Positions 17,571-26,615 are shown, counted from the stretch's first letter. The stretch: DNA of 64,000 nucleotides from Streptantibioticus ferralitis (GCF_029223525.1 NZ_JARHTQ010000032.1:19469-83468); one strand, 5' to 3'. The notes: generated from the sequence alone by a model not told the origin. Translations and numbers: made by a program.

Positions 17571-18701
17571 GTGAAGAAGACGACGACCCGGCTGGCCGAC
17601 GGTCGCGAACTGGTCCACTACGACGCCCGTGACGACGCGGTGCGCGACGCCGTCGACCGCCGCCCGCTGGAGCCCACCACCACCGCCTCCGAGATCCGCC
17701 ACGACCCGCTGCTGGACGAATGGGTCGCCGTCGCCTCCCACCGGCAGACCCGCACCTACCACCCGCCCGCCGACGAGTGCCCGCTGTGCCCCTCCCGGGA
17801 CGGCAGGCACAGCGAGATCCCCGCATCCGACTACGACGTCGTCGTCTTCGAGAACCGCTTCCCCTCGCTGACCGGCGGACCGGGTGCGCGCACCGCCGAG
17901 GACCCCGGCGGTCTGCTCGCCCACCGCCCCGGCGCCGGGCGCTGCGAAGTGGTCTGCTTCACCCCCGACCACGACGCCTCCTTCGCCGACCTCACCCCCG
18001 ACCAGGCCCGCCTGGTCCTCGACGCCTGGACCGACCGCACCGCCGAACTGTGCCAACTCCCCGGTGTGCGGCAGGTCTTCTGCTTCGAGAACCGCGGCCC
18101 GGAGATCGGCGTCACCCTCAGCCACCCGCACGGCCAGATCTACGCCTACCCGTTCACCACCCCGCGCACCGACCGCATGCTCCACTCCGTGGCCGCACAC
18201 CGCGGACGCACCGGCCGCAACCTCTTCGACGACGTACTGGCCGCCGAACGAGCCGACGGCAACCGCCTGGTGATCACCGGCGACCACTGGACGGCCTTCG
18301 TCCCGCACGCCGCGCACTGGCCGTACGAGGTCCACCTCTACCCCAACCGGCGCGTCCCCGACCTGCTCGGTCTGGACGAGGCCGCCCGCGCCGAGTTCCC
18401 GCACATATACCTGGAGCTCTTGCGGCGCTTCGACCGGATCTTCGGCACCGGCGAGCCCCCCACCCCGTACATCGCCGCCTGGCACCAGGCGCCGGTCGGC
18501 CATGAACACCGCCGGGACTTCGCCCTCCACCTAGAGCTTTTCACCATCCGCCGCACTTCCGGCAAGCTGAAGTTCCTCGCCGGTTCCGAGTCCGGCATGA
18601 ACGTGTTCATCAACGACGTACCCCCGGAAGCCGCCGCCGCGCGACTGCGCGAGATCGCCACACCGGGATACGACAGCCGGCACACAGCCCGCCCCCAGTG
18701 A
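17571..18701 (+). CDS. galT: Galactose-1-phosphate uridylyltransferase GalT
   Basis: 376 residues. Transfers UMP from UDP-glucose to galactose-1-phosphate in the Leloir pathway. [11 protein letters not shown] holds the H-P-H motif at about 185-187, whose second histidine carries the uridylyl group. [16 protein letters not shown] and [11 protein letters not shown] are the zinc/nucleotide-binding N-terminal motifs and [21 protein letters not shown] closes the active site. The GTG at 17571 follows GAGGAG at a good distance. It is the first gene of galT-galE-galK, all on the plus strand, and is divergent from the putative galactose symporter. Confidence 0.96.
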   Translation: MKKTTTRLADGRELVHYDARDDAVRDAVDRRPLEPTTTASEIRHDPLLDEWVAVASHRQTRTYHPPADECPLCPSRDGRHSEIPASDYDVVVFENRFPSLTGGPGARTAEDPGGLLAHRPGAGRCEVVCFTPDHDASFADLTPDQARLVLDAWTDRTAELCQLPGVRQVFCFENRGPEIGVTLSHPHGQIYAYPFTTPRTDRMLHSVAAHRGRTGRNLFDDVLAAERADGNRLVITGDHWTAFVPHAAHWPYEVHLYPNRRVPDLLGLDEAARAEFPHIYLELLRRFDRIFGTGEPPTPYIAAWHQAPVGHEHRRDFALHLELFTIRRTSGKLKFLAGSESGMNVFINDVPPEAAAARLREIATPGYDSRHTARPQ

Positions 18702-18768
18702 GCACCACTACGGTGCGGGCAGCCGGACGACCAGTGGGCCGGGCACGGAAGAAGGCAGGACAACAGCA

Positions 18769-19845
18769 GTGAGCAGCAGCGCCAGCAAGATTCTCGTCAC
18801 CGGCGGGGCAGGCTACGTCGGCAGCGTCGTCGCCGCGCATCTCCTGGAGACGGGACACCAGGTCACCGTCCTCGACGACCTGTCCACCGGGCACCGCGAA
18901 GGGGTTCCGGCGGGCGCGGAGTTCATCGAGGGCCGCATCCAGGACGCCCGCGACGTCCTCGACCCCTCGTACGGCGCCGTACTGCACTTCGCCGCCTTCT
19001 CCCAGGTCGGCGAGTCCGTCGCGCACCCCGAGAAGTACTGGCGCAACAACGTCGGCGGCACGCTGGACCTGCTGGACGCCATGCGCCGGGCGGATGTGCG
19101 CACCCTGGTCTTCTCCTCCACCGCCGCCACCTACGGCGAACCGGCGTCCGTCCCCATCACCGAGACCGACCCGACCGTTCCGACCAGCCCGTACGGAGCG
19201 TCGAAACTCGCCGTCGACCAGATGATCGGCGCCGAGTGCGCGGCGCACGGCCTGGCCGCCGTCTCCCTGCGGTACTTCAACGTCGCGGGCGCCTACGGGC
19301 CGTACGGCGAGCGGCACAACCCGGAGTCGCATCTGATCCCGCTGGTTCTGCAAGTGGCCTCCGGTAAACGCGAATCGATCGCCATCTACGGTGACGACTA
19401 CTCCACGCCGGACGGCACCTGCGTCCGCGACTACATCCACGTCGCCGACCTCGCGGAAGCCCACCTGCTCGCCCTCGAAGCGGCCCGCCCGTCGCCCACC
19501 ACCACCCTCAACGGAGACGCTGCGCGTCACGGCAATGCCCGCCCGTCGCCCACCACCACCCTCAGCGGAGACGCCGCGCGCCGCAGCGTCGAGCGCGGCG
19601 AACACCTCATCTGTAACCTCGGCAACGGCAACGGCTTCTCCGTCCGCGAAGTCATCGAAACCGTACGGAAGACCACCGGACACCCGATCCCGGAAGTCGT
19701 CGCGCCCCGCCGGGCCGGCGACCCGGCGGTACTCGTCGCCTCGGCCGAACGCGCCCGCACCCGGCTGGGCTGGAAACCATCCCGCGCCGACCTCGCCTCG
19801 ATCGTCGAAGACGCGTGGGAGTTCGCGAAGGAGCACGGAAAGTGA
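18769..19845 (+). CDS. galE: UDP-glucose 4-epimerase GalE with in-frame repeat insertion
   Basis: 358 residues. Interconverts UDP-galactose and UDP-glucose through bound NAD. The Rossmann motif [12 protein letters not shown] is at 7-18, [11 protein letters not shown] gives the catalytic Ser/Thr and SPYGASK the Tyr-x-x-x-Lys pair, and [10 protein letters not shown] follows. Between LLALEAA and [16 protein letters not shown], which are adjacent in normal GalE proteins, lie about 36 extra residues made of two 18-residue units beginning RPSPTTTL. They come from a 54-nt tandem repeat that also occurs in an unrelated gene at 37.4 kb. Without them the protein would be about 322 residues, the family's normal length. 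The insertion is in a surface region before the substrate-side domain and leaves all catalytic motifs intact. The stop overlaps the galK start by four bases. Confidence 0.95.
   Translation: MSSSASKILVTGGAGYVGSVVAAHLLETGHQVTVLDDLSTGHREGVPAGAEFIEGRIQDARDVLDPSYGAVLHFAAFSQVGESVAHPEKYWRNNVGGTLDLLDAMRRADVRTLVFSSTAATYGEPASVPITETDPTVPTSPYGASKLAVDQMIGAECAAHGLAAVSLRYFNVAGAYGPYGERHNPESHLIPLVLQVASGKRESIAIYGDDYSTPDGTCVRDYIHVADLAEAHLLALEAARPSPTTTLNGDAARHGNARPSPTTTLSGDAARRSVERGEHLICNLGNGNGFSVREVIETVRKTTGHPIPEVVAPRRAGDPAVLVASAERARTRLGWKPSRADLASIVEDAWEFAKEHGK
19484..19591 (+). repeat. Two tandem copies of a 54-nt in-frame repeat inside galE
   Basis: Unit 1 spans 19484-19537 and unit 2 19538-19591, each beginning CCCGCCCGTCGCCCACC and differing at scattered positions, more so toward the 3' side. 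The unit is exactly 18 codons, encoding RPSPTTTL(N/S)GDAAR plus a variable tail. About 29 bases at the start of the unit are identical to those in the three-copy array at 37440-37601, in the same reading frame. See the findings for why this looks like a dispersed coding repeat. Confidence 0.9.
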
Positions 19846-20981
19846 CGCAGAGCGAGTTCCGCAGGGTCTACCAGGCCGACCCCGAAGGGGTCTGGGCGGC
19901 CCCCGGACGCGTCAACCTCATCGGTGAACACACCGACTACAACGACGGCTTCGTGATGCCCTTCGCCCTGCCGCACACCACGACCGCCGCCGTCTCCCGG
20001 CGGACCGACGGCCTGCTGCGCCTGCACTCCTCCAACGCCCCCGCGCCGGTGGCCGAGTTGCGGATCGCGGACCTGGAGCCCGGAACGGCCGACGGCTGGA
20101 CCGGGTACCCGGCGGGCGTGCTCTGGGCCCTGCGCGGCGCGGGCCACCACATCACCGGCGCCGACATCCACTACGACAGCACGGTCCCGGTCGGCGCCGG
20201 ACTGTCCTCGTCCGCCGCACTGGAGGTCGTCACCGCACTGGCGCTCAGCGACCTGTACGAACTGGGGCTGCAGCGCTGGCAGTTGGCGCGGCTGTGCCAG
20301 CGCGCCGAGAACGTCTTCGTCGGCGCGCCCACCGGCATCATGGACCAGACCGCGTCCGCCTGCTGCCAGCCGGGGCACGCCCTGTACCTGGACACCCGCG
20401 ACCTCTCGCAGCGACAGATCCCCTTCGACCTCGCGGCCGAAGGCCTGCGCCTGCTCGTCGTCGACACCCGCGTCAAACACGCCCACAGCGACGGGGCGTA
20501 CGGCGAGCGGCGGCGCGGATGCGAGGAGGCGGCCGCGGCCCTGGGCGTGGTGGCGTTGCGCGACATCCCGCACGACGAGCTGGACGCGGCGCTCGGCCGG
20601 TTGGCGGACGACGGGCTGCGACGGCTGGTCCGCCACATCGTCACCGAGAACCACCGGGTGGAGCAGGTCGTCGAACGCCTGGAGGCCGGCGACACCCGCG
20701 CCATCGGTCCCGTGCTGACGGCCGGACACGCCTCACTGCGGGATGACTTCCGCATCTCCTGCGCCGAGTTGGACCTGGCGGTGGAGACGGCGCTGTCCTC
20801 CGGTGCGCTGGGTGCCCGGATGACCGGAGGCGGCTTCGGTGGCTCGGCGATCGCCCTCGTCGAGGACGCGGCCACCGACAAGGTCACCGAGGCGATCACC
20901 GGCGCCTTCGCCGCGGAGAATCATCTGGCGCCGCGAGTCTTCACCGCCGTCCCCGGCGCGGGCGCTCGCCGCATCGACTGA
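19842..20981 (+). CDS. galK: Galactokinase GalK
   Basis: 379 residues, GHMP kinase. Phosphorylates galactose at C1 with ATP, the entry step of the Leloir pathway. [20 protein letters not shown] at about 21-40 is the galactokinase signature, [15 protein letters not shown] at about 116-130 the ATP loop, and [13 protein letters not shown] near the C terminus the third motif. The GTG at 19842 overlaps the galE stop (GTGA), so galE and galK are translationally coupled. With galT and galE it converts imported galactose to UDP-glucose/glucose-1-phosphate. The galactose-binding residues E29, H30 and D32 of the signature are intact. Confidence 0.96.
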   Translation: MTQSEFRRVYQADPEGVWAAPGRVNLIGEHTDYNDGFVMPFALPHTTTAAVSRRTDGLLRLHSSNAPAPVAELRIADLEPGTADGWTGYPAGVLWALRGAGHHITGADIHYDSTVPVGAGLSSSAALEVVTALALSDLYELGLQRWQLARLCQRAENVFVGAPTGIMDQTASACCQPGHALYLDTRDLSQRQIPFDLAAEGLRLLVVDTRVKHAHSDGAYGERRRGCEEAAAALGVVALRDIPHDELDAALGRLADDGLRRLVRHIVTENHRVEQVVERLEAGDTRAIGPVLTAGHASLRDDFRISCAELDLAVETALSSGALGARMTGGGFGGSAIALVEDAATDKVTEAITGAFAAENHLAPRVFTAVPGAGARRID

Positions 20982-21502
20982 CGGCGCACCCGAAATCCCC
21001 TACCGCGCAAAGGGGTTGGCGGCGCCGTCCCGGGGAGGCGCGCGGGATACCCTCACGCGCCGCTTACCGCGTCACCGGACAAGCGCGTACTTTCTCGTAC
21101 GCGCCCCCCCGGGGGGGCGCCGGGCACGCACGGCCGCCGCCGCGCTTCGCCTCGCGTCGGCACCGGGTGGCCGAATGCCGTCCATGGGCGCATGCGTGCG
21201 GGCGTCCACGGGCCGCACTTCGGGCTCGCAAACGCTCCGCCTTTCACGCCCCTTCACGCCAAAAGCAACCGTCACCCGCCCGAGTTCGGTGTTCCGGCCC
21301 CGATTGTCGGTGATTCGCCCTACGCTTTTTCGTGGTGCCGGTGGGGGCCGACACCGATCAGGGGGTGAGGCACGCGGGTACGGCGCCCGCGGCCAGGGTA
21401 GGCAGCACCGCACGACGGCGGTCGCGCGGCTGTGGAGCGGCGCCCGCGGCCAAGGTGTCGACCCGCGCCCGTCCGCCACCTGCCAAGGGGGAGAGTGATC
21501 GC
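20982..21502. other. Intergenic region between galK and the second LuxR regulator
   Basis: 521 bases with no coding signal. A weak hairpin AATCCCC/AGGGGTT at about 20994-21018 may end galK transcription. A clean hairpin GCGCGTAC/GTACGCGC with a six-base loop lies at about 21084-21105, directly followed by a C-run. The last 200 bases are the probable leader and promoter of the regulator starting at 21503. I see no further sites I could support. Confidence 0.6.
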
Positions 21503-22372
21503 GTGGCCCGTATTCGCGTTCTGGTCGTCGATGACCACCGCATCTTCGCCGAGTCGCTCGCCGCCGCGCTCGCGGCCGAACCCGACGTCGACGTCTCGGC
21601 GGCGGGCAGCGGCCCGGCCGCCCAGCGCTGCCTGGAACGCGCCGCCGCCGACGGCAGGCGGTACGACGTCCTGCTGGTGGACGCCGACCTCGGCAGCGTC
21701 GGCCCGGCCGCCGCCACAGCACACGCGCCAAGCCCCCAGGCGTCCAGCGCCCCTGCCCTCGCCAAGCCGCCCGCACCGCAGGTCCCCGCACCGCGCGGCC
21801 CCGAACCACGCGACCAGCGCCTCGACACCCCCCGTATGACGCCACCGCCCACCGCCGACCCCTACGACGGCATAGGCCTGGTCGAGAGGGTCCGCGCCAA
21901 CCATCCCGGGACCCGCACGGTGGTGCTCGCCGGGCGCGACGACCCTCGTCGGGCCGCCCGCGCCCTGCAGGCGGGCGCCTGCGGCTGGGTGGCCAAGGAC
22001 AGCTCGCTCTCCCGTCTGCTGGTCGTCGTACGCGGTGTGCTGCGTGACGAGACCCATCTGCCTCCCGCGCTGCTCACCGGCGTGCTGCGGGAGCTGACCG
22101 CCGCCCGCCGGCACCGCACCGAGAGCGAACGGCTGGTGGAGTCACTCACTCCGCGCGAGCAGGAAGTACTGCGCTGCATGGTCGCCGGGCTCGGCCGCAA
22201 GGCCGTCGCCGAGCGGCTCTACCTCTCCCCGCACACCGTCCGCACCCATATGCAGAACGTGCTGGGCAAGCTCGGAGTGCACTCGACCCTGGCCGCGGTG
22301 GCGCTCGCCCGGCGCGCCGGGGTGGGGCCCGCCGATCTCGCGGTGCCAGCGGGCAGCGGCACGTCCGCCTAG
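21503..22372 (+). CDS. LuxR-family response regulator with a long insertion in the receiver domain
   Basis: 289 residues from the GTG at 21503 (GGGGGAGAG upstream). VLVVDDHRIFAESLAAAL gives the acidic pair Asp10-Asp11 and YDVLLVDADLG the likely phosphorylated Asp60. Immediately after this strand there is a 60-residue Pro/Ala-rich stretch (about 64-123, PAPQVPAPRGPEPR and similar) before the receiver resumes with DGIGLVERVRANHPGTRTVVLAG. LTPREQEVLRCMVAGLGRKAVAERLYLSPHTVRTHMQNVLGKLGV is the LuxR helix-turn-helix (about 217-260). An insertion between strand 3 and helix 3 of a receiver would sit right at the phosphorylation site and is unusual. No kinase is adjacent. It is distantly related in layout to the regulator at 14651. 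Confidence 0.88.
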   Translation: MARIRVLVVDDHRIFAESLAAALAAEPDVDVSAAGSGPAAQRCLERAAADGRRYDVLLVDADLGSVGPAAATAHAPSPQASSAPALAKPPAPQVPAPRGPEPRDQRLDTPRMTPPPTADPYDGIGLVERVRANHPGTRTVVLAGRDDPRRAARALQAGACGWVAKDSSLSRLLVVVRGVLRDETHLPPALLTGVLRELTAARRHRTESERLVESLTPREQEVLRCMVAGLGRKAVAERLYLSPHTVRTHMQNVLGKLGVHSTLAAVALARRAGVGPADLAVPAGSGTSA

Positions 22373-22430
22373 TGCCGTCTGGTCAAACCATCACCGCGGG
22401 AAAGCGGTCGCTTAGCCGGGGAAGCCCCGG

Positions 22431-22928
22431 TCAGCTGGGGAAGTTGTCGAACGGTGCGGTCAACTGCCGTAGCAGGTCGGCGAGTTCACTACGCTGCTGC
22501 GGCGACAACTCGCTGAGGATCGCCCGCTCCTGCGCCAGCAGTCCGGCCAACGCCTCATCCGCCTGGTCCTGCCCCTCGGCGGTGAGGCGCACCAGCACGC
22601 CGCGCCGGTCAGTGGGATCCGGCAGCCGCTCGACCAGACCCTTTTTGGCCAGCCTGTCGATGCGGTTGGTCATCGTCCCCGAGGTCACCAACGTCTGGGT
22701 GAGCAACTGCCCAGGTGAGAGCTGATACGGCGGTCCGGCTCGGCGCAGTGAGGTGAGGACGTCGAACTCCCACGGCTCCAGGCTGTGCTCGGCGAACGCC
22801 AGCCGCCGCGCCCGATCCAGATGCCGCGCCAGCCTGCTGACCCGGCTGAGCACTTCAAGCGGTCCCACATCGAGGTCAGGGCGCTCGCGGCGCCACGCAG
22901 CCACCAGCCGATCGACCTCGTCCTCCAT
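22431..22928 (-). CDS. tamR: MarR-family regulator TamR
   Basis: 165 residues from the ATG at 22928. A winged-helix MarR protein: SLEPWEFDVLTSLRRAGPPYQLSPGQL, LVTSGTMTNRIDRLAKKGLVERL and DRRGVLVRLTAEG are the recognition helix and wing. It is divergent from the trans-aconitate methyltransferase gene tam. In S. coelicolor the same pair is TamR-Tam; TamR releases DNA on binding citrate, trans-aconitate or related acids and also controls aconitase genes (family knowledge). The predicted operator lies 34 bases upstream of its start, so it should control itself and tam together. Confidence 0.9.
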   Translation of the reverse strand: MEDEVDRLVAAWRRERPDLDVGPLEVLSRVSRLARHLDRARRLAFAEHSLEPWEFDVLTSLRRAGPPYQLSPGQLLTQTLVTSGTMTNRIDRLAKKGLVERLPDPTDRRGVLVRLTAEGQDQADEALAGLLAQERAILSELSPQQRSELADLLRQLTAPFDNFPS

Positions 22929-22961
22929 GCCGATCAGTGTAGTGGTTGTGTCGACATGAAG

Positions 22962-22979
22962 TCTCTTGATGTCGAGAGA
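22962..22979. promoter_or_regulatory. Predicted TamR operator
   Basis: TCTCTTGATGTCGAGAGA is a near-perfect inverted repeat, of the TCTCGAnnTCGAGA type bound by many MarR proteins, located between the divergent tamR and tam starts. A further GTCGACAT element lies just beside it at 22950-22957. Its placement would allow one dimer to repress both directions. Confidence 0.7.
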
Positions 22980-23069
22980 ATAAAAGTTGGATCGCATGGG
23001 CAATGTCGGCCACAGGAGGCCCCCTGCGCCTCTCGCACAGAACGAGCACCTCACCTGAGGGGATCCGCC

Positions 23070-23879
23070 ATGCACCAGGCGACCTGGGATCCGCAGCAGT
23101 ATCTCCGCCACTCCGGGCACCGGACCCGACCCTTCCACGACCTCCTATCCCGCATACCCGAACTCCCCCACACCCCCGCACACATCGCCGACCTGGGCTG
23201 CGGCCCCGGCAACGTCACCGCCGTCCTCGCCGACCGCTGGCCCGACGCCCACATCACCGGTCTCGACAGCTCCGCCGAAATGCTCGAAGCCGCCCAGGAG
23301 TACGCGGGCCCCACCCCCGGCGGCGGCAGCCTGCACTTCCGGCGCGCCGACGCGGCCACCTGGACCCCCGACCAGCGCTACGACCTCATCGTCTCCAACG
23401 CCGCACTCCAATGGGTCCCCAACCACCCGGACATGATGCCCACCTGGATCGAGGCCCTCGCCCCCGGCGGCACCATCGCCCTCCAGGTGCCCGGCAACTT
23501 CACCTCACCCAGCCACGCCCTGCTCGCCGAACTCTGCGACGCCCCGCAGTGGCGCGACCGACTCCCCGGCCACGGCCGCGGCTATGTACACATCCTGGAA
23601 CCCGCCGGATACCTCGAACTCTTCGACACCCTCGACTGCACGGTCGACGCCTGGGAAACCACCTACGTCCAACTGCTGCCCGGTGACGACCCCGTACTCG
23701 ACTGGACCAAGGGCACCGCACTGCGCCCCATCCTCACCGCACTCACCGATGACCCGGCCGCCCGCGACGAATTCCTCGCCCAATACCGCGACCTACTGCG
23801 CAAGGCCTACCCCGCAGGACCGCGCGGGACCGCCTTCCCCTTCCGTCGCGTCTTCGCCGTGGCAACCAAGAAGAGCTGA
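23070..23879 (+). CDS. tam: Trans-aconitate 2-methyltransferase Tam
   Basis: 269 residues from the ATG at 23070 (GAGGGGATC upstream). A class I S-adenosylmethionine methyltransferase: IADLGCGPGNVTAVLADRWP at about 39-58 is the cofactor loop, ITGLDSSAEML the acidic second motif, and LIVSNAALQWVPNHP the fourth. The C-terminal region (YLELFDTLDCTVDAWETTYVQLL) is typical of Tam. The enzyme methylates trans-aconitate, an inhibitor of aconitase formed spontaneously from cis-aconitate, and so protects the citric acid cycle. Pairing with tamR supports the assignment. Confidence 0.93.
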   Translation: MHQATWDPQQYLRHSGHRTRPFHDLLSRIPELPHTPAHIADLGCGPGNVTAVLADRWPDAHITGLDSSAEMLEAAQEYAGPTPGGGSLHFRRADAATWTPDQRYDLIVSNAALQWVPNHPDMMPTWIEALAPGGTIALQVPGNFTSPSHALLAELCDAPQWRDRLPGHGRGYVHILEPAGYLELFDTLDCTVDAWETTYVQLLPGDDPVLDWTKGTALRPILTALTDDPAARDEFLAQYRDLLRKAYPAGPRGTAFPFRRVFAVATKKS

Positions 23880-23951
23880 CCCCGAATAAAAGGAGCCCCC
23901 GGACAGCCGTCACCGGCCCGGAGCCCACGCCACGCGGTCACACCCCGGCCG

Positions 23952-24653
23952 CTACGCCTTACGGTGACCTATCAACCGCGGCTTGGGCTCCAGGCCGGAC
24001 AGTCCGTTCCATGCCAGATTCACCAGATGCGCGGCCACCTCGGCCTTCTTCGGGCGCCGCGCGTCCAGCCACCACTGCCCGGTCAGCGCGACCATCCCGA
24101 CCAGCGCCTGCGCGTACATCGGCGCCAGCTTGGCATCAAAACCGCGCTGTTTGAACTCCAGCCCCAAAATGTCCTCGACCTGCGTCGCGATATCACTGAT
24201 CAATGACGCGAACGTACCGGTCGACTGCGCCACCGGAGAATCCCGCACCAGAATACGGAAACCATCCGTCGACTGCTCGATGTAATCCAGCAACGCGAAC
24301 GCCGCCTGCTCCAGCAACTCCCGCGGATGGCCACCGGTCAACGCACTCGTCACCATATCGAGCAGTACCCGCATCTCGCGGTCCACCACAACCGCGTACA
24401 GGCCTTCCTTGCCACCGAAATGCTCGTACACCACCGGCTTGGAGACACCCGCCTGATGCGCGATCTCCTCCACCGAAGTGCCCTCGAAACCACGCTCCGC
24501 GAACAGCGCCCGGCCAATGTCCAAAAGCTGCTCGCGACGCTCCTTGCCGGTCATCCGCACCCTGCGGCCGCGCCGCGCCGACGCGGTGGCCGTCCTGCTC
24601 GCGCCCTTGACTTCGCTACCGGTGCTGCTGTCGCTCCCCACAGCACTCATCAT
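23952..24653 (-). CDS. TetR-family regulator coupled to the fatty-acid desaturase gene
   Basis: 233 residues. After a 30-residue Ser/Arg-rich head, TGKERREQLLDIGRALFAERGFEGTSVEEIAHQAG continues into VSKPVVYEHFGGKEGLY, a TetR helix-turn-helix at about 36-86. The C-terminal ligand domain contains LVRDSPVAQSTGTFASL. The ATG at 24653 overlaps the desaturase stop by four bases (ATGA), so both come from one message with the desaturase first. The pattern of a TetR regulator co-transcribed with a desaturase suggests control of membrane unsaturation by acyl-CoA, as known for DesT-type proteins, but the ligand here is an inference. An alternative ATG is at 24650. Confidence 0.88.
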   Translation of the reverse strand: MMSAVGSDSSTGSEVKGASRTATASARRGRRVRMTGKERREQLLDIGRALFAERGFEGTSVEEIAHQAGVSKPVVYEHFGGKEGLYAVVVDREMRVLLDMVTSALTGGHPRELLEQAAFALLDYIEQSTDGFRILVRDSPVAQSTGTFASLISDIATQVEDILGLEFKQRGFDAKLAPMYAQALVGMVALTGQWWLDARRPKKAEVAAHLVNLAWNGLSGLEPKPRLIGHRKA

Positions 24654-25633
24654 GCCGCCTTGGCGACATCTTCCTTACGCCGGGCAGCGATCCGATCCGA
24701 GTCCGGCCAGCGCACATCCGTGGCCCAGCCCAGCCGCTCGAACCATCGAATGATCCGCGCACTGGAGTCGATCTGGCCGCGCAGCACACCATGCCGCGCG
24801 CACGTCGGATCGGCGTGGTGCAGGTTGTGCCACGACTCACCGCACGACAGCACCGCCAGCCACCACACGTTGCCGGACCGGTCCCGCGACTTGAACGGAC
24901 GCTTGCCCACCGCGTGGCAGATCGAGTTGATCGACCACGTCACATGGTGCAGCAGCGCCACCCGTACCAGAGAGCCCCAGAAGAACGCCGCGAACGCCCC
25001 GGTCCACGACATCGTCACCAGACCACCGACCAGCGGCGGGAACAACAGCGAAGCCGACGTCCACCACACGAACTGCCGCGAGATCGCGCGAATCGCCGGG
25101 TCCTTGATCAGATCCGGCGCGTACTTGTGCTGCGGGGTCCGCTCCTCGTCGAACATCCAGCCCACATGCGCCCACCACAGCCCCTTCAACAGGGCCGGAA
25201 CCGTTTCGCCATAACGCCACGGCGAATGCGGATCACCCTCCGCGTCGGAGAACTTGTGGTGCCGTCGGTGGTCCGCCACCCACCGCACGATCGGCCCCTC
25301 CACCGCCAGCGACCCGGCGATCGCCAATGCGATCCGCAACGGCCGGTTCGCCTTGAACGAGCCGTGCGTGAAGTACCGGTGGAAACCGACGGTAATCCCG
25401 TGGCAACCGAGGAAGTACATCCCCACCATCAGCCCGAGATCCAGCCAGCTCATCCCCCAACCCCAGGCGAACGGGATCGCCGCCAGCAGCGCCACGAACG
25501 GCACGCCGATGAACAGGGCCAGGGTGACCTGCTCGATCGAGCCTTTCCTGTCGCCGCCAAGCGTGGCAAGCGGCAGTTCCTCCTCGGGCCCGGGTTCCCG
25601 GGACTCGGTGATCACGTCCGGCTGTGTGGTCAT
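24650..25633 (-). CDS. Acyl-CoA/acyl-lipid delta-9-type fatty-acid desaturase
   Basis: 327 residues. A membrane di-iron desaturase that introduces a cis double bond into acyl chains. Four hydrophobic segments in two pairs surround the three histidine boxes: HRYFTH at 85-90, HRRHH at 122-126 and HNLHH near residue 265. These bind the two iron atoms. It heads an operon with the overlapping TetR gene downstream, and the region before its ATG at 25633 carries inverted repeats suitable for that regulator. Membrane fluidity control fits with the cyclopropane synthase gene at the right end of the window. Electron donor not encoded nearby. Confidence 0.93.
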   Translation of the reverse strand: MTTQPDVITESREPGPEEELPLATLGGDRKGSIEQVTLALFIGVPFVALLAAIPFAWGWGMSWLDLGLMVGMYFLGCHGITVGFHRYFTHGSFKANRPLRIALAIAGSLAVEGPIVRWVADHRRHHKFSDAEGDPHSPWRYGETVPALLKGLWWAHVGWMFDEERTPQHKYAPDLIKDPAIRAISRQFVWWTSASLLFPPLVGGLVTMSWTGAFAAFFWGSLVRVALLHHVTWSINSICHAVGKRPFKSRDRSGNVWWLAVLSCGESWHNLHHADPTCARHGVLRGQIDSSARIIRWFERLGWATDVRWPDSDRIAARRKEDVAKAA

Positions 25634-25656
25634 GGATGTCCCTCGGATGGGAAGCG

Positions 25657-25694
25657 GCTACGGAGCTACGGAACCGTAACCTACGGCGTCGTAA
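25657..25694. promoter_or_regulatory. Candidate TetR operators upstream of the desaturase gene
   Basis: Within 25657-25694 the pentamer TACGG or its complement CCGTA recurs four times: TACGGAGCTACGG, then TACGGAACCGTA (inverted pair with a two-base spacer) and TACGGCGTCGTA (a second inverted pair). The cluster lies 24-61 bases upstream of the desaturase start. Two overlapping palindromes are typical for TetR dimers. The partner is presumably the regulator encoded at 23952-24653. Confidence 0.55.
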
Positions 25695-25905
25695 GTATGG
25701 CAGGGCCAAACGCAACGAGCACATAACGCACACCCGGCCACCAGAGGAATCTGCCCGCCCCAGATGGCCTTCAAGGGGCCGGGCGAAAGAACTTCCTACG
25801 AACCGAACGTGTGAGGGGTGCGGCTGATCGGGTGAGTGCACTCGATCGGTTGATTGGGATTCGAACTTCTTGGGTGGGTGCTGGGTTCGAATGCATGCTC
25901 GGTGC

Positions 25906-26586
25906 ATGACTGCTGCAAAGCATGAACTGCAGGTGCGGGCAAGGGAGTTGAGGCTCGCGGGGAAGACGTACGACGAGATCGTCGAAAAGTTGGGGGTGTC
26001 GAAGAGTTCGGTTTCGTTGTGGGTGCGGGACCTGCCCCGGCCTCAACCTTCACCGGAGCGGACGCGCCGAATGCGGGAGGCGAGCTGGGCGTCGTACCGA
26101 AGGCGGCAGGCGCTGTTGCGGAGGCAGGTGAAGACTGCCGCCGCGGCCGAGATCGGGCCGATGACGGACCGCGAGCTGTTCCTGGTGGGGGTGGGCCTCT
26201 ATTGGGCTGAGGGTGAGAAGGACAAGCCTCACCAGCTGCGTGAAAGGCTCACATTCGTCAACAGTGATCCCGACGTGATCCGTGTCCACTTGGCGTGGCT
26301 CTCTCTGTTGGGAGTCGAAGCTGAACGGCTGCGGTTCCGCGTGATGATCCACGAGTCTGCGGACGTGGCGGCGGCAGAGCGCTACTGGGCCGATCTGGCG
26401 GGCGTGGACGTCGCGTCGCTGGACAAGACCACGCTGAAGAAGCACAACCCGAAGACGGTCCGGAAGAACGTGGGAGAGGGGTATCGCGGCTGCTTTGTGA
26501 TCCGGGTGTTGAACAGTGCGGACCTATACCGTCGCGTCGAAGGCTGGTGGTACGGCATAGTAGGGGGAGCCAGCCGGACGGAGTGA
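25906..26586 (+). CDS. HTH protein with LAGLIDADG-like C-terminal region, unknown function
   Basis: 226 residues from the ATG at 25906. Residues 1-45 form a helix-turn-helix of resolvase/transposase type (ARELRLAGKTYDEIVEKLGVSKSSVSLWVRDL). Residues 80-220 include LFLVGVGLYWAEGEKDK, FVNSDPDVIRVHLAWL, MIHESADVAAAERYWADLAGV and KKHNPKTVRKN. I recall this combination in small proteins related to LAGLIDADG endonucleases, though no clear catalytic acid pair can be named. Wobble positions are noticeably less GC-rich than in neighbouring genes, suggesting later arrival. It sits directly upstream of tRNA-Gln, and a perfect 10-base inverted repeat flanks the pair. It could be a DNA-binding remnant of a mobile element or a domesticated homing-type protein. 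Confidence 0.7.
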   Translation: MTAAKHELQVRARELRLAGKTYDEIVEKLGVSKSSVSLWVRDLPRPQPSPERTRRMREASWASYRRRQALLRRQVKTAAAAEIGPMTDRELFLVGVGLYWAEGEKDKPHQLRERLTFVNSDPDVIRVHLAWLSLLGVEAERLRFRVMIHESADVAAAERYWADLAGVDVASLDKTTLKKHNPKTVRKNVGEGYRGCFVIRVLNSADLYRRVEGWWYGIVGGASRTE

Positions 26587-26615
26587 GCGATTGTCCGTTT
26601 TGGTTATCTTTGCTA

